In this document: one piece after another, positions 29,314 through 38,868 of the stretch
How the letters are laid out: each line of letters opens with the position of its first letter
Numbering within the stretch: the first letter of the stretch is position 1
Source: Stenotrophomonas nitritireducens
GTDB lineage: Bacteria; Pseudomonadota; Gammaproteobacteria; Xanthomonadales; Xanthomonadaceae
DNA: 64,000 nt
Direction of reading: 5' to 3'
NCBI RefSeq assembly: GCF_001700965.1
Contig: NZ_CP016756.1
Location: forward strand, 1,922,001 to 1,986,000
Translations under genes and position numbers: made by a program
Notes under the pieces: model-generated
The model's database searches: none
Told to the model about the DNA's origin: nothing
The model's input: the letters and a program-made list of their open reading frames with translations, nothing else

Positions 29314-31029
29314 CTATAGGCTGTGACCGGCGTTGCTGGTACAGCCTGAGAACAGATTTAGGCTCTCGTCTAGCACCGTCGTCCTAACCTGCATCAGGCC
29401 AAGCACAGAATGGAAGAGGTTGTCGTGGCTGGACGGCTGCTTTGATCGGTCCCGGACACATTGAAGGTCCAGGTTGTTGCTGCTCTTCATACCATCAGAC
29501 ATCCACATCACCATCGGCACCTTGATCTGAGTATCAGGGGCGATAGCGTAGGGGAGCCCGTGAAGATAGACGTTCGCCTCCCCTAATGACTCGCCGTGGT
29601 CGGAGACATAGATCAGCCCGGTATCGTGACTCTTGTCCTGTTCAAGCATGCGAATTGTCTTTGCAAGGAAGTCATCTGTCGCAAGGACCGCGTTGTCATA
29701 CGCATTGACGATTTCACCGCGTGTGCACTTGCCCAAGTCTGCGTTTCGGCAGTCGGGAGTAAATTTCGTCAGATCTTCCGGGTATCGCTTGAAGTAGCTG
29801 GGTCCGTGGTTCCCCAGCTGATGTAGAACGACAACGACATCACCAGGGTTGTCCTCGATCGAGTCATGCAGACCTTGCAGCATAATCTCGTCACGGCATG
29901 CTTGGTCGTCGCACAGAACATCCTTGACCGGCACGCGATAGGATTCAAATGCCAGATCAGAGCAGACGCCCTTGCATCCAGTCTGGTTGTCACGCCATAG
30001 GGTCCTGACCCCGGCACGCTCCAAAACATGCAGAAGCGACTCCGAACCTTTGATCTTGTCTCGATCGTAGTCTCGCCTCCCGTACGCAGAGAACATACAG
30101 GGCACCGACACTTCGGTGTTTGACCCGCAGGCGGTCACGTCTGAGAAATTGACGACGTCCAACGCTGCCAACTGTGGCGTTGTCTGTCTGCCGTATCCAT
30201 TCAAACCCCAGTTCTGCGCACGAACCGTCTCACCTACAACGATGACCAAGAAGTGGGGCTTCGCGCCTGGCGGATGAGGCGTCATCATGGCATCGGGGCC
30301 AACCACTTGGATCGGACCGCGCTCCGCACGGGTGTCTTCTCGCACAACCTTCGCAATGGAAGCGATGTAGTTTCCAGGGTTTGCAAGGTATCTGACTTGC
30401 TTGTGATTGCGTATGAGTGATGAGAGGTCGTCGAATGACGCAATTGCCGCGCCAACGATTACAACAACCGCCATGCCAAGTAGAAGCACTCTTGCAAGTA
30501 TCGCCCGCGTCACATTGGAAGAACGTTGGAGCCTTACCATGCATACCGCGATAGCTGGCACGACGCCTTTAATTAGTACCGCAAGAAAGAAGCCCCAGGT
30601 CAGCAACTCTCCGGCTTCAGCGCCGTCGGTCTTCAGCACATTTCGTACCATGCTGGCGTCGAAGTAGACGCTGTAATTGTCTGAATAGTAGGCAGCAGTA
30701 GCGGACACGACGAGAAGCAATGCAAGAACCGGCTTCACCGTCCATCGAACGCATAGCAATCCGAGAATGAGCACATTCAAGGCAGTGAGGATCGCTCCCG
30801 TAGAGATAACAAGTAGCGCACGAGCTGCTCCGTCCGCACCACTCTTCGCAATTACTTCTGCGAAGAACGCGCTGTTGAGAAAGAACGTGAAGTACATCGC
30901 CACGATGATAATCAACGTGTTGACGCCCAGCTGCGGGCCGCAGATGGGCTTGCCAAGACGGCCCAGTGGATCTGAGCCTAGGCCCCCGCGCGAACTGCCT
31001 CGGTTGAATTCTGTTTTCACGTAATGCAT
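29314..31029 (-). CDS. eptA: Lipid A phosphoethanolamine transferase (EptA/MCR-like)
   Basis: 571 residues: five hydrophobic segments over about residues 25-190, then a periplasmic alkaline-phosphatase-like domain. Catalytic and zinc-site motifs are present: VVGETVRAQNWG, the nucleophile Thr in ACGSNTEVSVPCMFS (about Thr305), and SDHGESLGE. Paired cysteines (TGCKGVCSD, LCDDQAC) match the MCR/EptA disulfide pattern. From memory the sequence resembles MCR-5 more than MCR-1 (WRDNQ-x-GCKGVC, HxLGNHGPxYFxRYP). Such enzymes confer polymyxin resistance. ATG at 31029 with AAGGAA upstream; the open frame reaches 31539 but without family sequence. Confidence 0.9.
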   Translation of the reverse strand: MHYVKTEFNRGSSRGGLGSDPLGRLGKPICGPQLGVNTLIIIVAMYFTFFLNSAFFAEVIAKSGADGAARALLVISTGAILTALNVLILGLLCVRWTVKPVLALLLVVSATAAYYSDNYSVYFDASMVRNVLKTDGAEAGELLTWGFFLAVLIKGVVPAIAVCMVRLQRSSNVTRAILARVLLLGMAVVVIVGAAIASFDDLSSLIRNHKQVRYLANPGNYIASIAKVVREDTRAERGPIQVVGPDAMMTPHPPGAKPHFLVIVVGETVRAQNWGLNGYGRQTTPQLAALDVVNFSDVTACGSNTEVSVPCMFSAYGRRDYDRDKIKGSESLLHVLERAGVRTLWRDNQTGCKGVCSDLAFESYRVPVKDVLCDDQACRDEIMLQGLHDSIEDNPGDVVVVLHQLGNHGPSYFKRYPEDLTKFTPDCRNADLGKCTRGEIVNAYDNAVLATDDFLAKTIRMLEQDKSHDTGLIYVSDHGESLGEANVYLHGLPYAIAPDTQIKVPMVMWMSDGMKSSNNLDLQCVRDRSKQPSSHDNLFHSVLGLMQVRTTVLDESLNLFSGCTSNAGHSL

Positions 31030-31064
31030 TGGTGATTCCTTTTTATTGACCACCGCGCGCGCCC

Positions 31065-31421
31065 CTAGCGCACACGGCCGCCATTGCGCGTTCCTAGATG
31101 GAAAGCCATCCACACATATGCAACGCCTGACACCAGCGAAGGGGCCAGGACCGCGGTCCGCAGGTTTTGGGTCAGTGACAGCAGTGCAGCCGAGATCCAC
31201 ATGAAGAGACGCTTGTCTGGGTGCAGCTCCGCTCCCCGACGCGGGAACAGCGAGCTTCCGGTTGCCACCATTTGGGTGGCAACCAAGGCAAATCTCGGTT
31301 CGTCGACAGGCCCAAAATCGCGCACACCAAGAGATGCGCCGATGGCAAGCACGGAGGTTGCCATCAGTAGTGCCGCTCGATCGCGTGCAGTTCGGAGATT
31401 GGTAGATGTTGAGAAGGGCAT
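31065..31421 (-). pseudogene. ArnT-like glycosyltransferase, N-terminal fragment
   Basis: 118 residues matching only the start of a PMT/ArnT-type membrane glycosyltransferase: a first helix then GVRDFGPVDEPRFALVATQM and RRGAELHPDKRLFMW, the periplasmic loop signature with the D-E-P-R-F acidic motif. Full-length family members exceed 500 residues, so this is a truncated remnant ending in a stop 35 bp before eptA. ArnT adds aminoarabinose to lipid A, another polymyxin-resistance route, so the fragment suggests the eptA segment was taken from a chromosomal lipid A modification locus. Confidence 0.65.
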
Positions 31422-31585
31422 TCAGGTCGCCTTCTTCAAGGCGGCGCAGTACTGGCCGGCGACTGCACGTGCAGCCACGCGTCGGCCGAGCGCACGGAGC
31501 GCCCAGCAACAAGATGTGTTCATGGAAAGACCTACACAAAGGTGATCGCAGAAGGACTGACAGGCGCGTTGCGCCTGTTATGCGA

Positions 31586-31906
31586 TCAAAGCCTGGGAGG
31601 TCTAATCAGCGTGTCCGGGATGTGGGACGTCATGGGCTGTTCGTAGAACGTGTGCCCGCCTTCATTTCTTGCGGCTTCGGCACTGGTGAAACCGTTGGAC
31701 GCCACAAAAGTGCTGCTGTGGTGGCAGTGACCGTGACCACAAGCGGCATGCGCCTTATCGGGGTGGCCATCGCCTGGCCCTGCCACTTCCTGGTGTGACT
31801 GCTCCTCAGAGAAGCAGACCGAAGCATCAACGACAGGCACGATGATCATCACTGCGAGCAGCAGTGCCAGAGCGTAGCGCTTGGCATGGATGACAATGGA
31901 AGGCAC
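31586..31906 (-). CDS. Second CzcI-like small His-rich exported protein
   Basis: 106 residues: signal peptide (YALALLLAVMIIVPVVDA), the cluster A-A-C-G-H-G-H-C-H-H-S shared with the protein at 28418-28765, and the C-terminal P-P-R-L. The two are clearly paralogues. This copy has no czcC behind it; an ArnT fragment and eptA follow instead. Probable periplasmic metal-binding or regulatory role, inferred from the neighbours. Confidence 0.6.
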   Translation of the reverse strand: MPSIVIHAKRYALALLLAVMIIVPVVDASVCFSEEQSHQEVAGPGDGHPDKAHAACGHGHCHHSSTFVASNGFTSAEAARNEGGHTFYEQPMTSHIPDTLIRPPRL

Positions 31907-32214
31907 GTGTGGCTAGGACTGATACATTTGAGGCCGGAAAGATACCTTGGGTCCCGCTCATCAGCAAGCTGACGCTTATTCATCAATCTCGCGGGCTCGA
32001 GTGGCCTCTGCGAGTCAGGTGGCCAGGCAAAAGCTGGCGCGGGAAATTGACGGAATCCGGCATCCGAAGAACAGAAAGTTAACGTTTTGCCTGAGCTTCC
32101 GCACGGTCACGCAGATTGAGCTGCGACGGATTAGGTCGGGGGCCAGCTGCGCCACGTGACAGTGCCGGGTTCAAGCGCAGCCGCCAGAGTCCGAGCTCAG
32201 TCGGCCAAGCCTGG
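31907..32214. other. Intergenic stretch of about 310 bp
   Basis: Between a CzcI-like gene and the CDF gene, both on the minus strand. Short frames exist on both strands but none has a ribosome site or recognisable motif. I see nothing definite in it. Confidence 0.35.
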
Positions 32215-32832
32215 TCATGCAGCCGTCTTGCGCGCGTCGGCACCTGCCCGGCGGGCATCACCTAAAATCTCGAAGGCTTCCTTGATCACATACAGGCCGA
32301 TCAGGGCGCCGATCACGAAATCCGGGTACGGGCTGGCCAGCCACCACACCAACAGACCGGCCAGGATCACCCCAACATTGGCGACCACATCGGCCCGCGT
32401 GAACAGCCACGTCGCTCGCAGATGCACTTCGCCGGACTTTAGCGGTGCCAGCATGCGCAGCACCGCCATATTGACCGCCAGCGACAGCAGGGCGGTGCCA
32501 ATCATCCAGCCGCTGACCGGCTCGGCGCCGTACATCACCCGGCGGCCCACCTCAACCAACACGCCCACACCCAGCACAAGCAGCACGCTGCCGCTGACCC
32601 AAGCGGCATTGGCCTTGAAGCGCGCCGTGCGCCCGATAGCGACCAGGCCAATGGCATAGGCGGTGGCATCGGACAGCATGTCCAGAGCGTCGGCCAGCAG
32701 GCCAGTGGAATGGGCAATCCAGCCGGCGATGCCGCCGATCACGGCCATCGCCGCGTTCAACGCTAGGGCGATCCAGAGGACGCGCCGCTCCTGCGCATTC
32801 TTGGCCTCGTGGTGGCAGCCGCAATCACTCAT
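32215..32832 (-). CDS. Cation diffusion facilitator family transporter
   Basis: 205 residues with six hydrophobic segments and a Cys/His-rich N-terminus (M-S-D-C-G-C-H-H). The CDF helix-2 site is seen in GLLADALDMLSDATAY and the helix-5 counterpart in TRADVVANVGVILAG; the D-x-x-x-D form differs from the H-x-x-x-D of ZitB-type zinc exporters. It lacks the usual C-terminal cytoplasmic dimerization domain. Transcribed from a MerR-type promoter shared with the divergent regulator, so it is probably induced by Zn, Cd or Pb and removes that metal from the cytoplasm. Confidence 0.85.
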   Translation of the reverse strand: MSDCGCHHEAKNAQERRVLWIALALNAAMAVIGGIAGWIAHSTGLLADALDMLSDATAYAIGLVAIGRTARFKANAAWVSGSVLLVLGVGVLVEVGRRVMYGAEPVSGWMIGTALLSLAVNMAVLRMLAPLKSGEVHLRATWLFTRADVVANVGVILAGLLVWWLASPYPDFVIGALIGLYVIKEAFEILGDARRAGADARKTAA

Positions 32833-32895
32833 CGGAACATCTCCAGTCGCAGGGAAGCCGGGCCCGGGCGGGTCGCTGGCATGACACAGCAGGTG

Positions 32896-32926
32896 AGTGT
32901 AAAGTCCGTAGCTACTACGGAGTCAA
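32896..32926 (-). promoter_or_regulatory. MerR-type promoter and operator for the CDF gene
   Basis: On the minus strand, TTGACT (-35) and TACACT (-10) are separated by 19 bp, the overlong spacer typical of MerR-activated promoters. The spacer holds the dyad CCGTAG-TAG-CTACGG, the usual MerR-family operator. It lies between the divergent CDF and merR genes. Confidence 0.85.
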
Positions 32927-32937
32927 GCGTACTACGA

Positions 32938-33351
32938 ATGAAAATCAGTGAGGCTGCCGACGCCAGTGGATGCCACCTGGAGACGATCCGCTATTACGAG
33001 CGGATCGGCCTGTTGCCGCGCCCGGGGCGCTCGGGCAATGGCTACCGGGTCTATGGCCCGGCCGACATCGAGCGGCTGCGCTTCATTGCGCGCGGCCGGG
33101 ACCTAGGCTTCAGCCTGGAGGAGGTCCGCAGCCTGCTGCAGCTGGCCGGCGATGAGGAGCTTTCGTGCGGGGACGTGGACCGGCTGGCACGCAGCCATCT
33201 GACCGACGTGCGGGCGCGCATGGCCGACCTGGAGCGCATGGCCACCGAGTTGGAACGGGTGATTGCCAGTTGCCACGGTGGGCAGCGGGCTGAATGCACC
33301 ATCCTGTCGACCCTGCGGCAGCCGGTCGCTGTGGAGGCCACGCGCCAGTGA
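32938..33351 (+). CDS. MerR-family metal-responsive regulator (CadR/PbrR/ZntR-like)
   Basis: 137 residues: N-terminal winged helix (HLETIRYYERIGLLPRPGRS), a coiled dimerization helix, and the C-terminal metal loop SCHGGQRAECTIL, with a further Cys in ELSCGDVD. This cysteine set is typical of Zn/Cd/Pb sensors that activate through DNA distortion. The ATG at 32938 starts the conserved M-K-I-S-E-A-A; earlier in-frame codons fall within the operator. tnpS begins inside its last codons. Confidence 0.9.
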   Translation: MKISEAADASGCHLETIRYYERIGLLPRPGRSGNGYRVYGPADIERLRFIARGRDLGFSLEEVRSLLQLAGDEELSCGDVDRLARSHLTDVRARMADLERMATELERVIASCHGGQRAECTILSTLRQPVAVEATRQ

Positions 33352-34619
33352 CCGAACTGGACCGCTACCTCGATGCAGCCACGCGCCAGAACACGGTGCG
33401 CAGCTATGCGTCGGCGCTGCGGCACTTCGAGGTTGAATGGCAAGGCCACCTCCCAGCGACACCGGACAGCGTGGCGCGGTACCTGGCCGCGTATGCGCAG
33501 ACCCTAGCCGCCAGCACGCTTCGCCACCGGCTGGCCGCCATTGCCTCTTGGCACCGCGACCACGGCTTTGTCGACCCGACCCGGTCGCCGCTGGTGCGCA
33601 AGGTGCTCAAAGGCATCCAGACCCTGCACCCGGGCCAGGTCAAGCAAGCCGCGCCGCTGCAGATTCGGCGGCTGGTCGAGCTCGATGACTGGTTGGCTGC
33701 CGCGATCGCGGCGGCGCATGCCCGGGGCGACGGAGCGGCGGCGCTGCGCCATCAACGCGACCGAGCGTTGGTGCTGCTCGGATTCTGGCGGGGCTTCCGT
33801 GGCGATGAACTGCTGCGTCTGGACGTGGCCCATCTCACGCTGGTGCCGGGACAGGGGATGACCTGTTTCCTGCCGCGCAGCAAGGGCGACCGCCAGGCCG
33901 CCGGCGTCACCTACAAGGTGCCGGCGTTGTCGCGGTTGTGCCCGGTGGAGGCGACCCAGGTGTGGCTGCAGGCGGCCGACCTGCACGAAGGGCCGGTGTT
34001 TCGGGAGGTTAACCAATGGGGCCAGGTGAGCGCCGAGGGCCTGCATCCCAACAGCTTGGTGCGCCTGCTACGCGAGTTGCTGACCAGTGCCGGCTTTGCC
34101 GATGCGGGGCTCCACAGCAGCCATTCGTTGCGCCGCGGCTTTGCCAGCTGGGCCAACGACCAAGGCTGGGACATGAAGGCGCTGATGGAGTACGTGGGCT
34201 GGCGCGATGTGCAGTCGGCCATGCGCTATCTGGACGGGCGTGACCCCTTTGCCCGTGACCGCATTGAAGCAAGCCTGCCCAGTCCAACCGCGCCGGTACC
34301 GGCGATGGCACTGCCGGCGCCCGAGGGCAAACCGGCCTTGCAGCTGCGCCTGCGCATGGTGCTGACCCCGTTTGCCCGCACGGGCCGCGGCGCGGCCAAG
34401 GCCCGAGGCCGGATCGAAGAGATCTGCTTGGCCCCGTTCCAGGCTGTGCGCCTGAACACTGCCAGCAGCGAGTACCAGTTGACTGTTCCCACCGATCCCG
34501 ACCGGGATCTGGATGAAATCCTGGCCACGTTGCTCGATGACATGCACCGCATGGCCGATACGCACCAGTGTTTCCTGGAAGCGTCTCTCAATACAGACGA
34601 CGGCCGGCACTGGGATTGA
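33348..34619 (+). CDS. tnpS: Tyrosine recombinase of TnpS type (cointegrate resolution)
   Basis: 423 residues with a phage-integrase fold: SAM-like N-terminal domain, then the catalytic Arg in GFWRGFRGDELLRL, the SHSLRRGFASWA box (H-x-x-R) and the nucleophile Tyr in V-Q-S-A-M-R-Y-L-D. Tn4651-type Tn3 elements resolve cointegrates with such an enzyme acting at rst. GTG start at 33348 overlaps the merR stop. It is followed by tnpA after 23 bp. About 100 residues beyond the catalytic domain form an extra C-terminal extension. Confidence 0.82.
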   Translation: MTELDRYLDAATRQNTVRSYASALRHFEVEWQGHLPATPDSVARYLAAYAQTLAASTLRHRLAAIASWHRDHGFVDPTRSPLVRKVLKGIQTLHPGQVKQAAPLQIRRLVELDDWLAAAIAAAHARGDGAAALRHQRDRALVLLGFWRGFRGDELLRLDVAHLTLVPGQGMTCFLPRSKGDRQAAGVTYKVPALSRLCPVEATQVWLQAADLHEGPVFREVNQWGQVSAEGLHPNSLVRLLRELLTSAGFADAGLHSSHSLRRGFASWANDQGWDMKALMEYVGWRDVQSAMRYLDGRDPFARDRIEASLPSPTAPVPAMALPAPEGKPALQLRLRMVLTPFARTGRGAAKARGRIEEICLAPFQAVRLNTASSEYQLTVPTDPDRDLDEILATLLDDMHRMADTHQCFLEASLNTDDGRHWD

Positions 34620-34642
34620 TCCCCTCATAACCTCCGGATCCA

Positions 34643-37636
34643 ATGGCTACCCTTCACGAGACCGCCTACCCGCGACTGAAGCCTGATCCCACCGCCAAGG
34701 AACTGGAGGAGATCTATACCCCCACCGCCGCTGAGATTGCATTCGCCAAGCAGCTGACCACCCAGCCGGGACCGCAGCTGGCGGTACTGATTCATCTCAA
34801 GCTCTTCCAGCGCCTGGGTTACTTCACGGTGTTAGCCGAAGTGCCCGAGCGGATCCGGAAGCACATCGCCAAGGCCGCCCGACTCGGGCGCGTATTGGAC
34901 ACCGACCAGCTCGAACGTTACGACGCTTCCGGTAGCCAGCGCCGCCATATGCCGCAGCTTCGGCAGTTCATCGGGGTACATCCCCTGGACAAATCAGGCT
35001 TGGCCTGGCTGGACACGGTGGCCACCGGAGCAGCCCAGACCAAGCACACCATCCCGGACATCGTGAACGTCCTGCTCGAAGAGCTGGTGCACCACCGCTA
35101 CGAACTGCCAGGCTTCCGCACCCTGGAGCTGGCCGCCATCGGCGCACGTGAGCGGGTCAATCTGGGCTACTACCGCAGCATCAGTCACGCGCTGACGCCT
35201 GCCACGCGCACGCTCATTGACGAATTGCTGCGCGCACCGGAAGGCTCCAGATTTACTGGCTGGCAATCGCTCAAGCGCGAGCCTGGCCGACCGACCAACA
35301 AGGAGGTCCGGTTCTATCTGCAGCACATCCGCATGCTGCAGCAGTTGGCCGAGCAGCTGCCTCCCATCGATGTGCCGGTGCCCAAGCTCAAGCAATTCCG
35401 TGCAATGGCTCGCGCCTATGACGCCAGCGAGTTAGCCGAACTGGCTCCGGACAAGCGCTATGCGTTGGCCACCATCTTCATTCGCGCCCAGCATGCCAAG
35501 ACGCTGGATGACGCAGCCGAGCTGTTCATCAAGCAGGTGCGCGGGCTGGAGAACACGGCCCAGCAAAAGCTGCTGGCCTACCAGCTCGAACATGCCAAGC
35601 GGGCCGACTTCCTGATCGGCCAGCTCAAGGAAATCCTGCAGGCCTATCAGCTCGACGGCAGCGATAGTCAGCGCGTGGATGCCATCGATAACAGTCTGGA
35701 AGCGGAAGTGTCGACCTTGTTGGCCGAATGCGAAGAACATATGGCATACGCAGGAAAGAACTATCTGCCTTTCATGCTGCAACCCTACGGCGCGGTCAGG
35801 CCGCTGCTGTTCAATGGGCTGGAGCTGATGAACTTGCGGGCAACCAGCCACGATGCCGGCATGGAGCCGTTGATTGCAGCGGTGCTGTCGCTGCGCAACC
35901 AACGCCGTGAGCTGATCGAGGTCGCATCCCTCGGCCTGGACCCGGAAAAGGACTTCGATTGGATGTCCAAGCTCTGGCGTCAGCACGTGTTTGGCAAGCG
36001 GGCCAGCGCGGCAGGCGCCGGCTGGATGCACCGTAAGTACTTCGAGCTGGCCGTGCTGGTGCAGGTCAAGGACGAACTGAAGTCGGGAGATCTCTTCATC
36101 CCGAGCAGCGAACGATTTGACGACTACCGCGAGCAGCTGGTCGATGAAGCCACCTTGGCCCAGGAACTGGAAGCCTATGGCCAGGTGTCAGGCTTGCCCA
36201 CCGACGCTGCGACTTTCGTGGCCGGGTTGCGCGCACAACTGACCGACTTGGCCGACGAAGTTGACGAGCGTTTCCCCGAGAATGTTCATGCGGACATTCT
36301 GGAAGGACGCCTGGTACTGCGGAAGGGGCAACGCGCCGAGGTCTCAAGCGCCATTGCCACCGTGGACCGCCTCATCGCCGAACGGCTCCCGGAGTCCAGC
36401 ATCGTCGATGTCCTGATCGACGCCAGCCAATGGCTGGATCTGCACCGATTCTTCCGTCCGATCGCCGGCACCGAGAGCCAGGTTGAAGATCTCCCTCGAC
36501 GGGTGATCACCACGCTGTTTTGCTATGGCTGCAACTTGGGTCCGACGCAGACGGCGCGGTCGATCAAGGGCTTCAGCCGGCGCCAGGTTGCTTGGCTGAA
36601 CCTGAAATACGTGACCGAGGATGTGCTTGAGAAGGCCATCGTAGAGGTCATCAATACCTACAATAAATTCGACCTCCCGGGCTATTGGGGCAGCGGGAAA
36701 AGCGCCTCAGCAGATGGCACCAAATGGAGCGTCTACGAGGACAACCTGCTGTCGGAGTACCACATCCGCTACGGCGGCTACGGCGGCATCGGCTACTAAC
36801 ATGTGTCCGACAAATACGTGGCGCTGTTCAGCCATTTCATTCCCTGTGGTGTGCACGAGGGCATCTACATCCTCGACGGCCTGCTGGCCAACACTTCCGA
36901 CATCCAGCCTGAGATCGTCCATGGCGACACGCAGGCCCAAAGCTACCCAGTCTTCGGTTTGGCCCACATGCTGGGCATCCAGCTGATGCCCAGGATACGA
37001 AACATCAAGGATCTGACATTCTTCCGGCCCGAACCTGGCAGGACCTATAAGAATATCCAGGCACTGTTCGGAGACAGCATCGACTGGCAACTGATCGCGA
37101 CGCATCTCCACGACATGCTGCGGGTAGTGATCTCGATCCGATTGGGGAAGATCACCGCGTCCTCGATCCTGCGCCGGCTGGGCACCTACAGCCGGAAGAA
37201 CAAGCTGTACTTCGCCTTCCGGGAACTTGGCAAGGCCGTCCGAACGCTGTTCTTGCTGCGCTACATCGATGACAACGAGATTCGCAAAACGATCCATGCT
37301 GCGACCAACAAGAGCGAGGAATACAACGGCTTCGTGAAGTGGGTCTTCTTTGGCAGCCAAGGGATCATTGCTGAGAACGTCCAACACGAGCAGCGCAAGA
37401 TCATCAAGTACAGCCAGCTGGTGGCCAACATGATCATCCTCCACAACGTGGAACGCATGAGCCGGACCTTGGCCGTAATGCAGAAGGAGGGGATTGAACT
37501 GACGCCCGAGATTCTGGCCGGCCTGTCGCCTTACCGGACCAGCCACATCAATCGCTTCGGCGACTACCACTTGGATCTTGAAAGGGAAGTGGCGCCGCTG
37601 AGCTATACAGCGAAAGTCCTTGAACAGGCCCCATAG
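34643..37636 (+). pseudogene. tnpA: Tn3-family transposase with an in-frame stop codon
   Basis: 997 codons of a Tn3 DDE transposase. Codon 719 (36797-36799) is TAA inside the conserved GGIGY-stop-HVSDKYVALF, where family members have a second Tyr, so TAC to TAA is a one-base change; both sides are in the same frame. The catalytic residues fall on both sides of it: Asp near 691 (SADGTKW), Asp near 762 (VHGDTQAQ) and Glu near 892 (SEEYNGFVKW). Unless the stop is suppressed or a sequence error, the element cannot transpose by itself. The gene ends 44 bp before the right inverted repeat. Confidence 0.92.
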
Positions 37637-37679
37637 ACGGGGACATCCGCCATCGGGACAAGACAATTATCATTGCGTT

Positions 37680-37733
37680 TCAATCGCTTAGGTGGCATTT
37701 GGCCCTGTACGTAACGATTCCCTGCCGACCCTC
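37680..37733 (-). repeat. Right terminal inverted repeat of Tn3-family element
   Basis: Reverse complement begins GAGGGTCGGCAGGGAATCG. It pairs with 555-608 at 43 of 54 positions and is followed directly by the second CGCAT. Confidence 0.9.
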
Positions 37734-37738
37734 CGCAT
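37734..37738. repeat. Target site duplication, right copy (CGCAT)
   Basis: Identical to 550-554. The MocR coding sequence resumes straight after it with codons for G-L-Q-V-D-R. Confidence 0.9.
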
Positions 37739-38485
37739 GGACTGCAGGTCGACCGCCTGCTCGAGGCCAGCCTGCAGCCCGGCGGCGCTGCACGCGCTGT
37801 GTTCCTAACGCCCTCGCACCAGTTCCCGACCGGCGCGACGCTGCCGCTGGACCGGCGCCTGGCCATCATCGAATGGGCCAGGGCGCACGACAGCTGGATC
37901 ATTGAGGACGACTACGACAGCGAGTTTCATTACGCAGGCAAACCGACTGCCTGCGTACAAGGGCTCGATCCATACGAGCGCACCCTCTACATCGGCACCT
38001 TCACCAAATCACTATTTCCCGGTCTTCGCATCGGCTACATGGTGCTTCCACCGCCACTGATCGCGCCAATGACCGCCGCGCGCACCCTGCTTGATGGCCA
38101 CAGCGCCCCCATTCCCCAACTCACGCTCGCGCGCTTCATCGAGGGCGGCCACTTCGGAGCCCATGTGCGCAGCATGCGCGCGGTATATGCAGAACGAAGG
38201 GACGTGCTAGCAGAGCTGGTCCAACAACACCTGTCCGAATTCATGGAGCCCCGCGTGCCGGCCGGCGGCATGCAGATGCCCTGCGTCTTCGTCCGCGACC
38301 TGTCCGAAGCCGACGCCGTGGACGCCGCACAGCGGGCAGGCATCGACCTGCTCGGCCTAAGCACGTTATCCAAATCGGACGCCCCTACGCCGGGCTTTCT
38401 GATGGGCTTCGCTGCCCACGCCCCGACCGAGCTCGAAGCGGGAGTCAAGACGCTGGCGAAGGTGATACGCGGGCTGCGTCGTTGA
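37739..38485 (+). pseudogene. MocR-family regulator, 3' part (cut by transposon)
   Basis: Continues the frame broken at 554: G-L-Q-V-D-R-L-L-E-A, then FLTPSHQFPTGATLPLD, the PLP-domain signature EDDYDSEFHYAG and the Schiff-base Lys region FTKSLFPGLRIGY, and ends naturally at 38485. Together with 3-554 it makes one ordinary MocR protein, so the insertion is the only lesion seen. Whether this locus is core chromosome or part of the adjoining island is not clear. Confidence 0.88.
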
Positions 38486-38868
38486 GTCTTGGAGGGACTC
38501 CAATCGAGTGCACTTTCCATTCTTTCCCTGAGCCCTTACTGCTGTTTTCGTTCTGTCGGCCGCCTTCAAACTAAAGCGATTTAGAATTCCGTTCGCATCA
38601 AAAATTTGCACACGCTCGCTTCTGGCTTCCGCAAACTTTCCGGCGTGCTCAATTTGAAGTCAGTACAGCGAAATTTCGGGGCACAACAAGGGGCCGCAAA
38701 AGCCGCCGATGGCTAGAGCAAGAACCAGCGCAACGTCAATTCCCCAAAATGATGAACTTTAAAAATCGCCTTTCTCGCTACATTAGCTTCTGAGTCAGCG
38801 AGAAGCTCGCATTAACGTGTCAACTGCAATTAACAGTGCAAAGCAGCAATTCATTCAAGGAAGAGTCT
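38486..38868. other. AT-richer intergenic stretch at the possible island edge
   Basis: About 380 bp between the MocR 3' end and the first island gene, visibly lower in GC than its left neighbour. It includes a short copy (38596-38619) of a repeat found twice more in the island. I looked for a copy of the tRNA-Arg 3' end here as a left attachment site and found none. Confidence 0.45.

Noticed and set aside
31030..31539. N-terminal extension of the eptA-like frame by 170 codons
   Set aside because: The extension overlaps the ArnT-like fragment in another frame and has no family sequence; the ATG at 31029 has a good ribosome site.
38485..38520. TTGGAGGGACTCCAATC as a possible left attachment site
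   Set aside because: Only about nine of fourteen bases resemble the tRNA-Arg 3' segment, and the sequence is better read as a short palindrome after the MocR stop.
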